From contig JAGAAJ010000060.1 in the NCBI GenBank assembly GCA_017615355.1, forward strand, positions 1-40,452: a stretch of 40,452 nt of DNA, read 5' to 3'. The notes under the pieces are model-generated. The model did not search any database. It was not told the DNA's origin and saw only the letters and a program-made list of their open reading frames with translations. Shown here one piece after another: positions 16,127 through 24,722 of the stretch. Position numbers and translations under genes: made by a program. The stretch comes from Prevotella sp. (GTDB taxonomy: Bacteria > Bacteroidota > Bacteroidia > Bacteroidales > Bacteroidaceae). The number at the start of each line of letters is the position of its first letter. The stretch's first letter is position 1.

Positions 16127-16691
16127 GACGCACGCCACGAGGGCCGCGGCGCATCATCTGACGCATATTCGCCATGCTCTCCTCATATTTCTTGAACTGA
16201 TCCTCGGTGAAGATCTTCTTCACGCCCTCATTATACTCCTCCATCACCTTGCGCATGTCCTCGCCACGACCAAAGCCCGGACGCTGGCCACGCTGCCCAC
16301 GGCCCTGGCGCAAAGAGTCGGGACGCTGGGGCATCGGCGGACGCATCTCGCCGTTCTGCGGACGAGCCTCACCGTTCTGCATACGCTGGCCGCGCATCGG
16401 ACGGCGCATGTCACCACCACGCTGCGGACGCTGGCCATTGCCAGGCCCCATCATCATCATCGGCATCTTGTCGAAGTACTCCGTGTTCAGCTCCAGCAGC
16501 TGAGCGGCCTGCTCCTCGGTCAGTTCATATTCCTTCACCATCTGCTCGGTGCGCTGCTTCACCATCTCGGCCTTGTCTACAGCCGGCATCTGAGGTTGCT
16601 GAGGCATCTGAGCCTGTTCTTCAGTCTGGGCGACCACGTTGGCGCTCATCATCACTGCGGCCACAAGGGCCATCATTGCTTTCTTCATCAT
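16086..16691 (-). CDS. DUF4890, Spy/CpxP-like periplasmic protein
   Basis: A 201-residue secreted protein from the ATG at 16691. It has a signal peptide (MMKKAMMALVAAVMMSANVVAQ), then a helical segment with an LTxxQ-type motif (YELTEEQAAQLLELNTEYF). A Gly/Arg/Gln/Pro/Met-rich low-complexity region follows (about 80-150), then a second helical motif (KKIFTEDQFKKYEESMANMRQMM). The two LTxxQ-like motifs resemble Spy/CpxP periplasmic chaperones, so a role in envelope stress or binding unfolded proteins is plausible but unproven. An in-frame upstream start at 16742 would give a non-hydrophobic extension and is rejected. Its last 41 bp overlap the end of the convergent DUF4435 gene. Confidence 0.85.
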   Translation of the reverse strand: MMKKAMMALVAAVMMSANVVAQTEEQAQMPQQPQMPAVDKAEMVKQRTEQMVKEYELTEEQAAQLLELNTEYFDKMPMMMMGPGNGQRPQRGGDMRRPMRGQRMQNGEARPQNGEMRPPMPQRPDSLRQGRGQRGQRPGFGRGEDMRKVMEEYNEGVKKIFTEDQFKKYEESMANMRQMMRRGPRGVRPNPDQPMPQPAQE

Positions 16692-16800
16692 AGTTGTTTC
16701 GTTTTGTTGAGAGTTTATGGATAATCGTTTTTTGTGTTGCAACTATTCTTTCTGACGACATGCCATCAAAAAAGTTTAAAGAGCCACAGAAAAAAACTAC

Positions 16801-17844
16801 TCAGATGTAGGTTTCAAGCATCTTTAACTGGCCCTCGACCATGACGGTCTGGGTGGTGGCAGGGAGCAGGAGGGTCTCGCCGGCACGGAGGGTGGTAGTA
16901 GCCACGGAGGAGGAAGGATTCACCCCAGAGGAGGGAAGACTGGCATCGGTGACGGTGAGCTTCGCCTCGCCACGCAGGCCGATGAGGATGACGAAGGAGT
17001 CGAGGTCGGCATAGTCGAGGAGCATGGGCTCGGTGAGGTCGTAGACGGCGGTGTTGAAATAGGGACAGCTGACGAGGGGCTGCGGCATGTTGGGCGCAGG
17101 CTGGTAGTGGGTGCGATAGTCGTCCAGCACGTTGTAGTCGATGGCCTCGGCGGCCTCGCGTGTATGCAGCTGGCGCAGATTGCCGTTGGCATCGCGGCGG
17201 TTGTAGTCGTAGATTCGATAGGTGACGTCGCTGGTCTGCTGTATCTCGGCCACGAAGCTTCCTGCACCGATGGCGTGGATGCGGCCGGCAGGGATGAAGA
17301 AGACATCGCCCTCGCTGACGTCATAGCGAGCCAGCACCTCGGTGATGGTGCCCGCAGCCACCATCTGCGCATACTGCTCAGGAGTGATCTGCTGCTTCAG
17401 GCCGCAATAGAGGTGAGGGGTGATGGATGATGGGTGATGGATGATGGTTGATGGTTGATGGTGGATGGTGGAGGGGGATGCCATCACGTACCACATCTCG
17501 GTCTTGCCTCGAGGATGACCGTGACGGTGTGCCACCTCGTCGTTGGGATGCACCTGTATGGACAGGTCCTTGTGGGCATCGATGAACTTGACGAGCAAGG
17601 GGAACTCGTCGCCGAAACGGGCGTAGTTGTCGTGCCCCATGAGGTGTTCGCGCTGACTGCGCACCAGTTCGTTGAGGGTCATGCCGGCACTGGGGCCTTC
17701 GCTGACTACTGTCTCGCTGCCAGGCACGCCTGACAGTTCCCAGCTCTCGCCTACATGGTCAAGCTGCTGGGAAAGATGTTTAAAGGGGATGATGCTGTCG
17801 CCTCCCCAGATAGTCTGTTTTAGTAATGGTTGGAACTTATACAT
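16801..17844 (-). CDS. manA: Mannose-6-phosphate isomerase, class I
   Basis: A zinc isomerase interconverting mannose 6-phosphate and fructose 6-phosphate, linking sugar catabolism with GDP-mannose supply. The 347-residue protein starts MYKFQPLLKQTIWGG and has GESWELSG, IQVHPND (H99), KTEMWYVM (E116) and GRIHAIG, which carry the metal ligands of the family. Start 17844 is chosen because the -7 box at 17879-17886 overlaps the longer alternative. A 7-bp repeat adds about 22 residues (SPSTIHHQPSTIIHHPSSIT, about 123-142) between EMWYVM and LYCGLK, where relatives have a short turn. A second Ser/Pro-rich stretch (SLPSSGVNPSSS) near the C-terminus also looks inserted. Confidence 0.92.
   Translation of the reverse strand: MYKFQPLLKQTIWGGDSIIPFKHLSQQLDHVGESWELSGVPGSETVVSEGPSAGMTLNELVRSQREHLMGHDNYARFGDEFPLLVKFIDAHKDLSIQVHPNDEVAHRHGHPRGKTEMWYVMASPSTIHHQPSTIIHHPSSITPHLYCGLKQQITPEQYAQMVAAGTITEVLARYDVSEGDVFFIPAGRIHAIGAGSFVAEIQQTSDVTYRIYDYNRRDANGNLRQLHTREAAEAIDYNVLDDYRTHYQPAPNMPQPLVSCPYFNTAVYDLTEPMLLDYADLDSFVILIGLRGEAKLTVTDASLPSSGVNPSSSVATTTLRAGETLLLPATTQTVMVEGQLKMLETYI
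17412..17474 (-). repeat. In-frame heptamer repeat inside manA
   Basis: Plus-strand units GGTGATG, GATGATG, GGTGATG, GATGATG, GTTGATG, GTTGATG, GTGGATG, GTGGAGG. It encodes PSTIHHQPSTIIHHPSSI in a loop of ManA. Related to the repeat at 12856-12895. Confidence 0.8.
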
Positions 17845-17878
17845 TATTATATTATAAAGGTTGGTTGAAATAACGCTG

Positions 17879-17886
17879 CAAAAGTA
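17879..17886 (-). promoter_or_regulatory. -7 promoter element of manA
   Basis: TACTTTTG on the reverse strand, 35 bp before the ATG at 17844. It lies close to the divergent promoter at 17927-17934. Confidence 0.6.
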
Positions 17887-17926
17887 CAAAAAAGTATGAT
17901 AAGAAACGAGAAATTAAAATATTTTG

Positions 17927-17934
17927 TATTTTTG
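17927..17934 (+). promoter_or_regulatory. -7 promoter element of the gluzincin-like gene
   Basis: TATTTTTG followed by CA, 46 bp before the ATG at 17980. It rules out the upstream in-frame ATG at 17896 as the main start. Confidence 0.6.
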
Positions 17935-17979
17935 CAGCGAGATAACCTAAATGCGTTTTTACAAAAACCTAAGCGACCT

Positions 17980-20900
17980 ATGAAGAAGAACAACAAATAC
18001 TGGTATTTGCTCATACCCATCGCGGCTGTCATCGTGGCGGCTATTATTATTCTTATCCCCCGCAACAAACACCACGACTGGGACGACGAAGATGAGGAGG
18101 AAAACCGCACGGAGCGCAGCGACTTCGACATCACCGATGAGGACATTGCAGCCATTCCCGAAGGTGAGCCGCCTGTATGGGGCGGCAACAGCCCTGCCGT
18201 GCACGTGGAGCCGGTGCCTGGTATCACCATCGATGCCCGCGAGAACGCCTTCGACCGCCCCACGACTGTCAAGTTCCGCCCTGCCACCACTGAGGAGCAC
18301 GAGGAGCTGTCAGAGGCCATCAGCCAGCAGCTACCCTCGCACAGCCTGCTCTTCGCCTTCGACCTCGATGCCGGCATAGAGCCGATGCACCGTGCACCAG
18401 GCAATTTCTCCGTGGATCTGGACCTGGAGAAGCTGGACATCCCGGAGGAATTATGGGAAAGACTGCGTGTCTGTCGCTTAGACGAGACGGGCATCGTGCA
18501 GCAGTATTCAAGGACACTCAACGACGGCATCTTCCGCTTCGAGACGTCAAAGAACTGTCTGTGGGGCATTGCCCTGACGGGCCTTGGACTCGCCACGTCA
18601 GGAACGGCAACCACCAAATACTATATTGCAGCCATAGGGTCCCTCCCTTATGCTATCTACTGGATGAAGCTGGGGATTGAATACGGCACCAATGGCGTGG
18701 AGCTGGAAGTCGACGACCCCGCTGTCGGTCTGTTTACCATAGGCTTCAACCCCTATGACACGGAGCACCCCCATCCAGACAAGTACATGAAGGGGCTGAA
18801 GCGCATACAGAACATTGAAGCCTCGCTGCGCGTCAAGGCACGCAGGCAGCTTGACAACGAGCGGCAGCAGGATGCCGAACATTCCTTCTCGCTCTGGTCG
18901 AACAGCAATGCCATACGCGACTCCATCCGCTATCAGGCGCTGCTGACCAGCATGGCCGCCAACCACAACGAATTGCAGGATTTGCTAGCGGACAAAGAGC
19001 TGGCCACCCCCAAAAGCATTGAGAACATCAAGATGATGATACTCTATGCCAAGCGCTACCTCAAGGATGTGGCCCGCGTGAAGGAGCCGGGTGACATCAG
19101 CAAGTTCTTCCTGGCCAGCAGCACCCTGACCAGTGGGGGAGACGGTTCATACGTGCACTTCCTGGACATCTGCCCGATGATTGCCGTCTATTACAAGGGG
19201 AGGTATGTCAGCGGCGAGGCCGGCAACAAGACTGTAGCCACCGGCTACGTAGCGGAGGACTGCCTGAAGGTGACCATCGCCCATGAGCTGTTCCACCACC
19301 ACCAGTCGGCCTACGTATGGTTCAGCCTCTTCCGCAGCAAAACGTGGGACGAGTGCACGGCGTCGGTCATTGAGCGCTCGTATGCCAAATGGATGTACGA
19401 TCAACGGAAGCTGGCGCACGACCCTGCCGTAACCGATCTGGGATTCAGCAACCGTGACAATAAGGAGTGGCTCTTCGCCCCTCTCGACAACAGTCTCATT
19501 GTGCCCACAGGCTTCGACCCCTCATTGGTTGGTCAGCTCTACAAAAAGACAGCCATGAAGCTGATGGTGGACATCAAGGACATGATAAAAGGCAACCGTC
19601 CCGTGAACTTCGAGGAGTTGGAACGCGTGCTGTTCGAGAGCGTCAGTCCCCTGTTTCCTCAGCTGAGACGAGTTGAGATGCTGCGCGACGTCTTCGGATA
19701 CTATGAAGCCGCCACCCACAATTATGGCAACTGCGAAAAAGGCTACATGCTGGGTGAGCTCTACGAGTACATACGCGACAACTATGTACCCGATGCCCGT
19801 CTGCACGACTTCCTGATGTACGGCACCGGCTTCACCGACATGATGTTCTTCACGGCCGGCTGGAACATCGCCAACGCCTTTAAGATGGGCTTCCACGTGG
19901 AAGAAGCTTTCCTCAGCAGGGCTTTCAATGAATACTGCCAGACGGTGATGAAAGATATCGTGAAAAGACAGACATGGCTGATGTCAGAAGGTGACAATGC
20001 CGGCAACAGCTACACCTATTACTACAATCAGGCCTTCAAGCCCTACCTTCCCGTCAGCCGTCAGCAGCCCGTTGTCAAGCTGCAATGCTGGGAGCGTGCC
20101 GGCATGTTCGCATGCCGCACGGCAACCCTCGATCCAGCCGATGGCGAGCTGTACAACCTCTTCCTCGTACCTCACATGAACACTGGACGGGAGGAGGCCG
20201 TGAAGGCTTTCGTGCTCAAGAACGACTCGGCCTATTCCTCCACTCCCTATTACCTGGAGTGCGACAGCAACGGCATGAAGTCGCCCACCAGCGTGGCGCT
20301 GCTCTTCACCGACCAGATAAAAGGACAAGGTCTTTTACTTTCTCTTAACGAATACTATGATGCCGTGGCCTTCTACGCCCCCAAGGAGAAACCCGCTGTG
20401 GAGATGGTCAGCGGCGGCGGAGTCCGGCTGAGGCAGTATGAACAGCCGTCACCTGAGCTAAAAAGGAATGGCTATGTGACGGGTATGGCATACACCGTAA
20501 GGAATAACAAGACGGGACGTGAGAACACCATGTTAAAGTTGCTTGGCGACACCGAACCGCCTGTCATGGCCATTCCCGACTATCAGGCTGGCGAGGAGGC
20601 CGACATCACCGCCTACTGCCGATGGTACTACAAGCCCTGCGACAACGAGTCCACCATCTATTACAGCCCTAACAGTGACATAGAAATGGCAAGCGGCAGG
20701 GAAGAGCAGCAAAGCGGCACCATCGTCGACCGTGAATTCAAGATGACCATGCTTTTGTGGGTGCCATTAGAACAACCATTGGACCAAGGTGATCAGGAAA
20801 CGCGCAGGGCAGCGGAGGAATGGAACAAAATGCTTGAAACAAAAGCGCACCTCACTGTAGGACGTGACGGGAACTTCACCCTGACCGTTAATGCCCTTGA

Positions 20901-21339
20901 CGGTTCGTTCTCTGGGAACGAAGGAGGCGTAGGGGGAACGATGTCCTTTGATATCTCTGCCATCACTATTAAAGGAAAAGGCACATTGATCGAGAAACCG
21001 GGAAGAAACCAGATAGAAATATCCGATTTTGATGCTTCCACATTGCAATGTACGCCCGTGACCGCACATATAAAGTCACATGTGACAACAAAGAATGTGA
21101 ATGACGAACTTGAATCTGAGGACGATAATATGGACCTGGAAATAACACTTAACGGTGAGAAGGGGGTACTAACCTTGACTGCCACCGACTCCGACTTGTC
21201 TACTATCACCTCCTTCAACATGACAATGCTTGACTGCAAAAAGAAAGGCAAGCATCAAACCAAAGAAGGTGACAAACCTTGGGAAACAAAAGATGTGGAC
21301 GAAAAGGAAACAATGAATTTCGCAGGACGCATCCCATAA
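17980..21339 (+). CDS. Large membrane-anchored protein with gluzincin-type metallopeptidase motif
   Basis: A 1119-residue protein I cannot place in a named family. From the ATG at 17980 it has an N-terminal membrane helix (about 8-27) followed by an acidic linker (WDDEDEEEN), so most of it should face the periplasm. The central region has HELFH at 435-439 and a glutamate 18 residues after the second histidine (E458 in TWDECTAS). This is the HExxH-18-E zinc site with W-x-E context found in M1/M61-type gluzincins. Regions before (two beta-rich parts) and after (ADITAYCRWYY...) are unassigned. The last about 190 residues are a beta-rich, Thr/Asp/Lys-rich module whose codons look more AT-rich than the rest. 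It is monocistronic, with a degraded LRR fragment right after it. Confidence 0.85.
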   Translation: MKKNNKYWYLLIPIAAVIVAAIIILIPRNKHHDWDDEDEEENRTERSDFDITDEDIAAIPEGEPPVWGGNSPAVHVEPVPGITIDARENAFDRPTTVKFRPATTEEHEELSEAISQQLPSHSLLFAFDLDAGIEPMHRAPGNFSVDLDLEKLDIPEELWERLRVCRLDETGIVQQYSRTLNDGIFRFETSKNCLWGIALTGLGLATSGTATTKYYIAAIGSLPYAIYWMKLGIEYGTNGVELEVDDPAVGLFTIGFNPYDTEHPHPDKYMKGLKRIQNIEASLRVKARRQLDNERQQDAEHSFSLWSNSNAIRDSIRYQALLTSMAANHNELQDLLADKELATPKSIENIKMMILYAKRYLKDVARVKEPGDISKFFLASSTLTSGGDGSYVHFLDICPMIAVYYKGRYVSGEAGNKTVATGYVAEDCLKVTIAHELFHHHQSAYVWFSLFRSKTWDECTASVIERSYAKWMYDQRKLAHDPAVTDLGFSNRDNKEWLFAPLDNSLIVPTGFDPSLVGQLYKKTAMKLMVDIKDMIKGNRPVNFEELERVLFESVSPLFPQLRRVEMLRDVFGYYEAATHNYGNCEKGYMLGELYEYIRDNYVPDARLHDFLMYGTGFTDMMFFTAGWNIANAFKMGFHVEEAFLSRAFNEYCQTVMKDIVKRQTWLMSEGDNAGNSYTYYYNQAFKPYLPVSRQQPVVKLQCWERAGMFACRTATLDPADGELYNLFLVPHMNTGREEAVKAFVLKNDSAYSSTPYYLECDSNGMKSPTSVALLFTDQIKGQGLLLSLNEYYDAVAFYAPKEKPAVEMVSGGGVRLRQYEQPSPELKRNGYVTGMAYTVRNNKTGRENTMLKLLGDTEPPVMAIPDYQAGEEADITAYCRWYYKPCDNESTIYYSPNSDIEMASGREEQQSGTIVDREFKMTMLLWVPLEQPLDQGDQETRRAAEEWNKMLETKAHLTVGRDGNFTLTVNALDGSFSGNEGGVGGTMSFDISAITIKGKGTLIEKPGRNQIEISDFDASTLQCTPVTAHIKSHVTTKNVNDELESEDDNMDLEITLNGEKGVLTLTATDSDLSTITSFNMTMLDCKKKGKHQTKEGDKPWETKDVDEKETMNFAGRIP

Positions 21340-21340
21340 A

Positions 21341-21599
21341 TGCATTCGCTCGCTGGAAGGTATAGAATGCCTGACTGGTCTCGCTGACTTATGTCAACAT
21401 AAGCGACAATCCCATGGACGAGACGCAACTGAATTACTTCCTCAGCCAACTTCCCAAAGGCGTTAAATTGGACATATCTTGGTCTGACCATATCGCATTT
21501 GAAGACCCCTACATCAGCCTGGGCGACCGCACCCTCACAGAAGCCCAAGAACAGATGCTAAAGCAGACAGGCTGGGAACGCAGAGAGTATCGAGAGTGA
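21341..21599 (+). pseudogene. Frameshifted leucine-rich-repeat protein remnant
   Basis: Immediately after the previous stop, one frame reads CIRSLEGIECLTGL (21341-21382). Shifting by one base near 21375-21383 gives SLTYVNISDNPMDETQLNYF, which stays open to the stop at 21597-21599. The joined peptide SLEGIECLTGL-SLTYVNISDNPM has the L-x-x-L-x-x-L-x-x-N spacing of bacterial leucine-rich repeats, followed by a C-terminal cap-like tail. No start codon or promoter precedes the first part. It is most simply the 3' end of a decayed LRR surface-protein gene. A short intact gene from the ATG at 21414 (61 codons) is possible but less likely. Confidence 0.5.
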
Positions 21600-21621
21600 A
21601 AAGTTTACTTTTTTTTAAAAA

Positions 21622-21650
21622 TATTGAGAATTGTTTGGTCGTTCTCAATA
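21622..21650. promoter_or_regulatory. 9-bp inverted repeat over the -33 region of the fasciclin-SusCD operon
   Basis: TATTGAGAA (21622-21630) and TTCTCAATA (21642-21650) are perfect inverse copies separated by 11 bp. The likely -33 TTTG (21634-21637) is in the spacer. The position, just upstream of the -7 box, suits a dimeric regulator's operator; it might alternatively be the end of an upstream transcript. Confidence 0.55.
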
Positions 21651-21657
21651 ATTATTG

Positions 21658-21665
21658 TACCTTTG
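21658..21665 (+). promoter_or_regulatory. -7 promoter element of the fasciclin-SusCD operon
   Basis: TACCTTTG followed by CA, 37 bp before the ATG at 21703. With TTTG at 21634-21637 it forms a standard Bacteroidetes promoter (20-bp gap). I see no other such element at a gene start in the operon. Confidence 0.75.
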
Positions 21666-21702
21666 CAACCACAAAAAATGTAAAAAACCTAAAAACAGAA
21701 GT

Positions 21703-24700
21703 ATGATAAACCGCTTTTTGGAAAGGGCCGGCAGGGCAAGTATTGCCGTCTGCCTGTCTGTTGTGTGCGGTGTCTTCACGTCCTGTACTGATGACTATGA
21801 CCTCGACGATCCGGGCAACTACCCGTCGTGGCTGGGCAACAGTATCTACGAGGCTATGAAGCACCCTGAGGCCTTATCGGCCGGCACAGGAAATGTGCTG
21901 CAAGGCACATTCAGCAACTACCTGCGACTCATCGACGACTTGGGCTATGCCGAGACGCTGGCCAAGACTGGTTCGAAGACCGTCTTCCCCGCCAACGACG
22001 AGGCTTTCGACCGTTTCTACCAGAGCAACACCTGGGGCGTGAGGCGCTATGAAGACCTCACCGACGCCATGAAGCGCCAGCTGCTCTACGGCTCGATGCT
22101 CGACAACGCCATGTTGGTGGAGATGCTCTCGAACATCAGCGACGGAAGCACGGCAGTGAGGCAGGGCCAGGCATTGAAGCACACCACGGGTGCCGATGTC
22201 ATCGACACCATCACCTTCCTGCCCAACCAGGCCGCCATGCCCGTGAACAACAGCTACTGGGAGAAATACTACGACAGCGGCCTCTACATGGTGATGGACG
22301 CTACCAAGCCGATGATGGTGCACTTCACGGAAGAGGAGATGACCAACAACAATATCACCACGAACGGCGAGAACAGCGACTTCGAGGTGATTACGGGCAC
22401 TCCCTACGACGAGCAGGAACACTCGGCCTACATCTTCCGCAACAAGATCATCATCCCCGACGTCACCTGTAAGAACGGATACATCCATCAGATGCAGGAC
22501 GTGCTGGTGCCTCCCGGCAATATGGCCGAGGTGATACGTACCAGCGGCGAGAGCAACCTTTTCAGCCGTATGCTCGACCGATTCAGCGCTCCCTATGAGG
22601 ACGCAGCCACCACCAAGCGCTACAACGACTGGTACGAGGAGCAGGAGAAGGCCGGCATCGACGTGTCGGGCATCCCCCACCCTGACAAGATCTACCAGAA
22701 GCGTTATATGAGCCAGCGCTCGGAAGGTGTGAACACCACCCAGAAGATGAGAGACCCCAACGGCAATGAGCTGAACCACACCCTCTCCTACGACCCGGGA
22801 TGGAACAACTACAGCTCTGGCAACACCGGCGAAGACCCGCTGAAGGACATCGCCGCCATGTTCGTGCCTACCGACAAGGCCATGCAGGACTATTTCCTGC
22901 CCGGCGGCGAGGGAACGTTCCTTATCGACGCTTTCGGAAAGAAGCCCAACACCCTGGAGAACCTGCCTGAGAACATCGACTCCATCCCCTTGCAGAACGT
23001 GCTGCAGATCGTGGACAACCTGATGCAGGCTTCCTTCACGAGCACCGTGCCCTCGAAGTTCGGACGCGTGATGGACGAGGCCAACGACCCGATGGGCCTG
23101 TCGCTCGATGCCCTGAACAAGACTGAGAATGGCGTCTATGACGTGAGGATAGCCAACAACGGCGTAGTCTACATGCTCAACAAGGTATTTGCTCCGCCTT
23201 CGCTCATCGCCGTATCGGCTCCTGTTACCCTGAACAGCAACATGCGCATCATGAACGAGGCCGTGAACGACGGTAACCACAACCGCACGCCTCTGAACCT
23301 GTCGCAGAACTACTACGCCTACCTGCTGGCCATGAGCGCCAACTACGCATTCTTCATCCCCACCGACGATGCCTTCGCCAACTATTATGTGGATCCTGCC
23401 TACCTGAAGGCCGTGCAGCCGCGTGCGCTGAAGTTCTACTATCAGAACAAGAGTCCCTACGTGTTCTGCTCGAAATGGAAGTACGACCCAGAGACTCGCA
23501 CCGTAGGTACTGAGCCTGCCGACTCCCTCGGCATGGTGAGCACGGACGACTTCCGCCAGCTCTTCATCGACATCCTGAACTACCACACCATCGTGCTGGG
23601 TGACGGCGAGACGCTGGGCACCAACAAATACTACAAGACGAAGCACGGTGGAGCTGTATATTTCGACGGCAACCAAGTGCTCAGCGGCTCACAGATTGAA
23701 GGCATCAGACCTGAGTCGAACATCACGCAGACCTACAACCAGGCCAACGGTAAGGCTTACGCCATCGACCGCGTCATCGAGCCGCCCCACCGCTCAGTGC
23801 TCAACGTGCTGGAAGACAGCACCCGCTTCAGAGAGTTCTACGCCATGTGCAACGACGTAAACATGGATAGCCTCATGGAGTTTGCCAACGACAAGTTCAT
23901 CCAGAAGATGGAAACGACAAACAAGGAGACCAGACTGTCCTACCATCCCTTTGCAAGCAAAGGTGGCCTGACCGAGAACGTCAACTACTTCAACTCGTAT
24001 AACTACACCGTCTATGCTCCTGACGATGCCGCTATGGCCATCGCCTACCAGCGCGGACTGCCCAAGTGGTCGGACATCAAGGTGTTGTTCGACAAGTGGT
24101 ATCCCAAATACCTGGAGTTCCAGGAAGGCGTTGACAGACAGCCTGCCTCTACGGGTTCCGGCTCGAGCAAAGTGTTCCACTCCATCTGGGAAAGGCTGAT
24201 GAACATCGGCGTGCTCTCAGACCGCGAAATCTACGAGCTGCAGTCAGACCGCGACAAAGCCTTGGCTATGGTGGAAGCCATCAACGCCTTTGTGCGCTAT
24301 CACTTCCAGGACAACTCCATCTTTGCAGATGTCACGGTTGAGGCAGGCGAGTTCCCCACAGCCTGTGCTGACACGCTGGGTATCCGACAGCGAGTGACCG
24401 TGGAAGGCGGCAACGGACGTATCAACGTAACCGATGCCAACGGACAAACCATCACCGTCGATGCCAACAACCCCTCGAACCTGACCAACCAGATGACTCG
24501 CGACTACGTGATTACCACCTCAGGCTCAGGACGCAACCAGAGATGCATCCTCTCTACGTCGTCATTTGCCATCGTGCACCAGATCTCCACGCCGCTGAGT
24601 CCCAATGCCGGCTCACGGCGCTACGATGACTTGTGGACTGGCGACAATGCTCCTGCAAGGCTGAAGGCCTATCGCAAGCTATTTGAAGAAAGACTGTATA

Positions 24701-24717
24701 AACGCTATACAAACTGA
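21703..24717 (+). CDS. Multi-domain fasciclin (FAS1) lipoprotein A
   Basis: A 1004-residue surface lipoprotein. From the ATG at 21703 the signal peptide ends VFTSC (Cys28), followed by acidic TDDYDLDD, consistent with export to the outer leaflet in Bacteroidetes. About four FAS1-like modules can be recognised from their YTVFxPxDxAF-type strand: TVFPANDEAF (about residue 92), AMFVPTDKAM (about 385), YAFFIPTDDAF (about 548) and YTVYAPDDAAM (about 769). FAS1 domains mediate adhesion or ligand binding. It is the first gene after the promoter and is 5 bp before SusC1, in the position of an accessory surface protein of a SusCD locus. Starts before 21703 overlap the promoter and are rejected. Confidence 0.88.
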   Translation: MINRFLERAGRASIAVCLSVVCGVFTSCTDDYDLDDPGNYPSWLGNSIYEAMKHPEALSAGTGNVLQGTFSNYLRLIDDLGYAETLAKTGSKTVFPANDEAFDRFYQSNTWGVRRYEDLTDAMKRQLLYGSMLDNAMLVEMLSNISDGSTAVRQGQALKHTTGADVIDTITFLPNQAAMPVNNSYWEKYYDSGLYMVMDATKPMMVHFTEEEMTNNNITTNGENSDFEVITGTPYDEQEHSAYIFRNKIIIPDVTCKNGYIHQMQDVLVPPGNMAEVIRTSGESNLFSRMLDRFSAPYEDAATTKRYNDWYEEQEKAGIDVSGIPHPDKIYQKRYMSQRSEGVNTTQKMRDPNGNELNHTLSYDPGWNNYSSGNTGEDPLKDIAAMFVPTDKAMQDYFLPGGEGTFLIDAFGKKPNTLENLPENIDSIPLQNVLQIVDNLMQASFTSTVPSKFGRVMDEANDPMGLSLDALNKTENGVYDVRIANNGVVYMLNKVFAPPSLIAVSAPVTLNSNMRIMNEAVNDGNHNRTPLNLSQNYYAYLLAMSANYAFFIPTDDAFANYYVDPAYLKAVQPRALKFYYQNKSPYVFCSKWKYDPETRTVGTEPADSLGMVSTDDFRQLFIDILNYHTIVLGDGETLGTNKYYKTKHGGAVYFDGNQVLSGSQIEGIRPESNITQTYNQANGKAYAIDRVIEPPHRSVLNVLEDSTRFREFYAMCNDVNMDSLMEFANDKFIQKMETTNKETRLSYHPFASKGGLTENVNYFNSYNYTVYAPDDAAMAIAYQRGLPKWSDIKVLFDKWYPKYLEFQEGVDRQPASTGSGSSKVFHSIWERLMNIGVLSDREIYELQSDRDKALAMVEAINAFVRYHFQDNSIFADVTVEAGEFPTACADTLGIRQRVTVEGGNGRINVTDANGQTITVDANNPSNLTNQMTRDYVITTSGSGRNQRCILSTSSFAIVHQISTPLSPNAGSRRYDDLWTGDNAPARLKAYRKLFEERLYKRYTN

Positions 24718-24722
24718 AAGCT

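Noticed and set aside
14942-16138. 398-codon minus-strand open frame opposite the DUF4435 gene
   Set aside because: Shadow frame. Even the repeat is read as a meaningless FLFPLSS peptide, while the other strand has DUF4435 motifs.
16692-16800. Promoter for the DUF4890 gene
   Set aside because: The spacer is AT-rich, but I found no convincing TAnnTTTG element on the reverse strand.
17896-17979. Upstream ATG extension of the gluzincin-like gene
   Set aside because: The -7 element at 17927-17934 lies inside it, and the shorter form has the better membrane-anchor start.
21874-23676. 600-codon open frame on the minus strand across fasciclin lipoprotein A
   Set aside because: It mirrors the high-GC codons of the real gene, its His/Val-rich translation has no recognisable motif, and the opposite strand has clear FAS1 modules and a lipobox.
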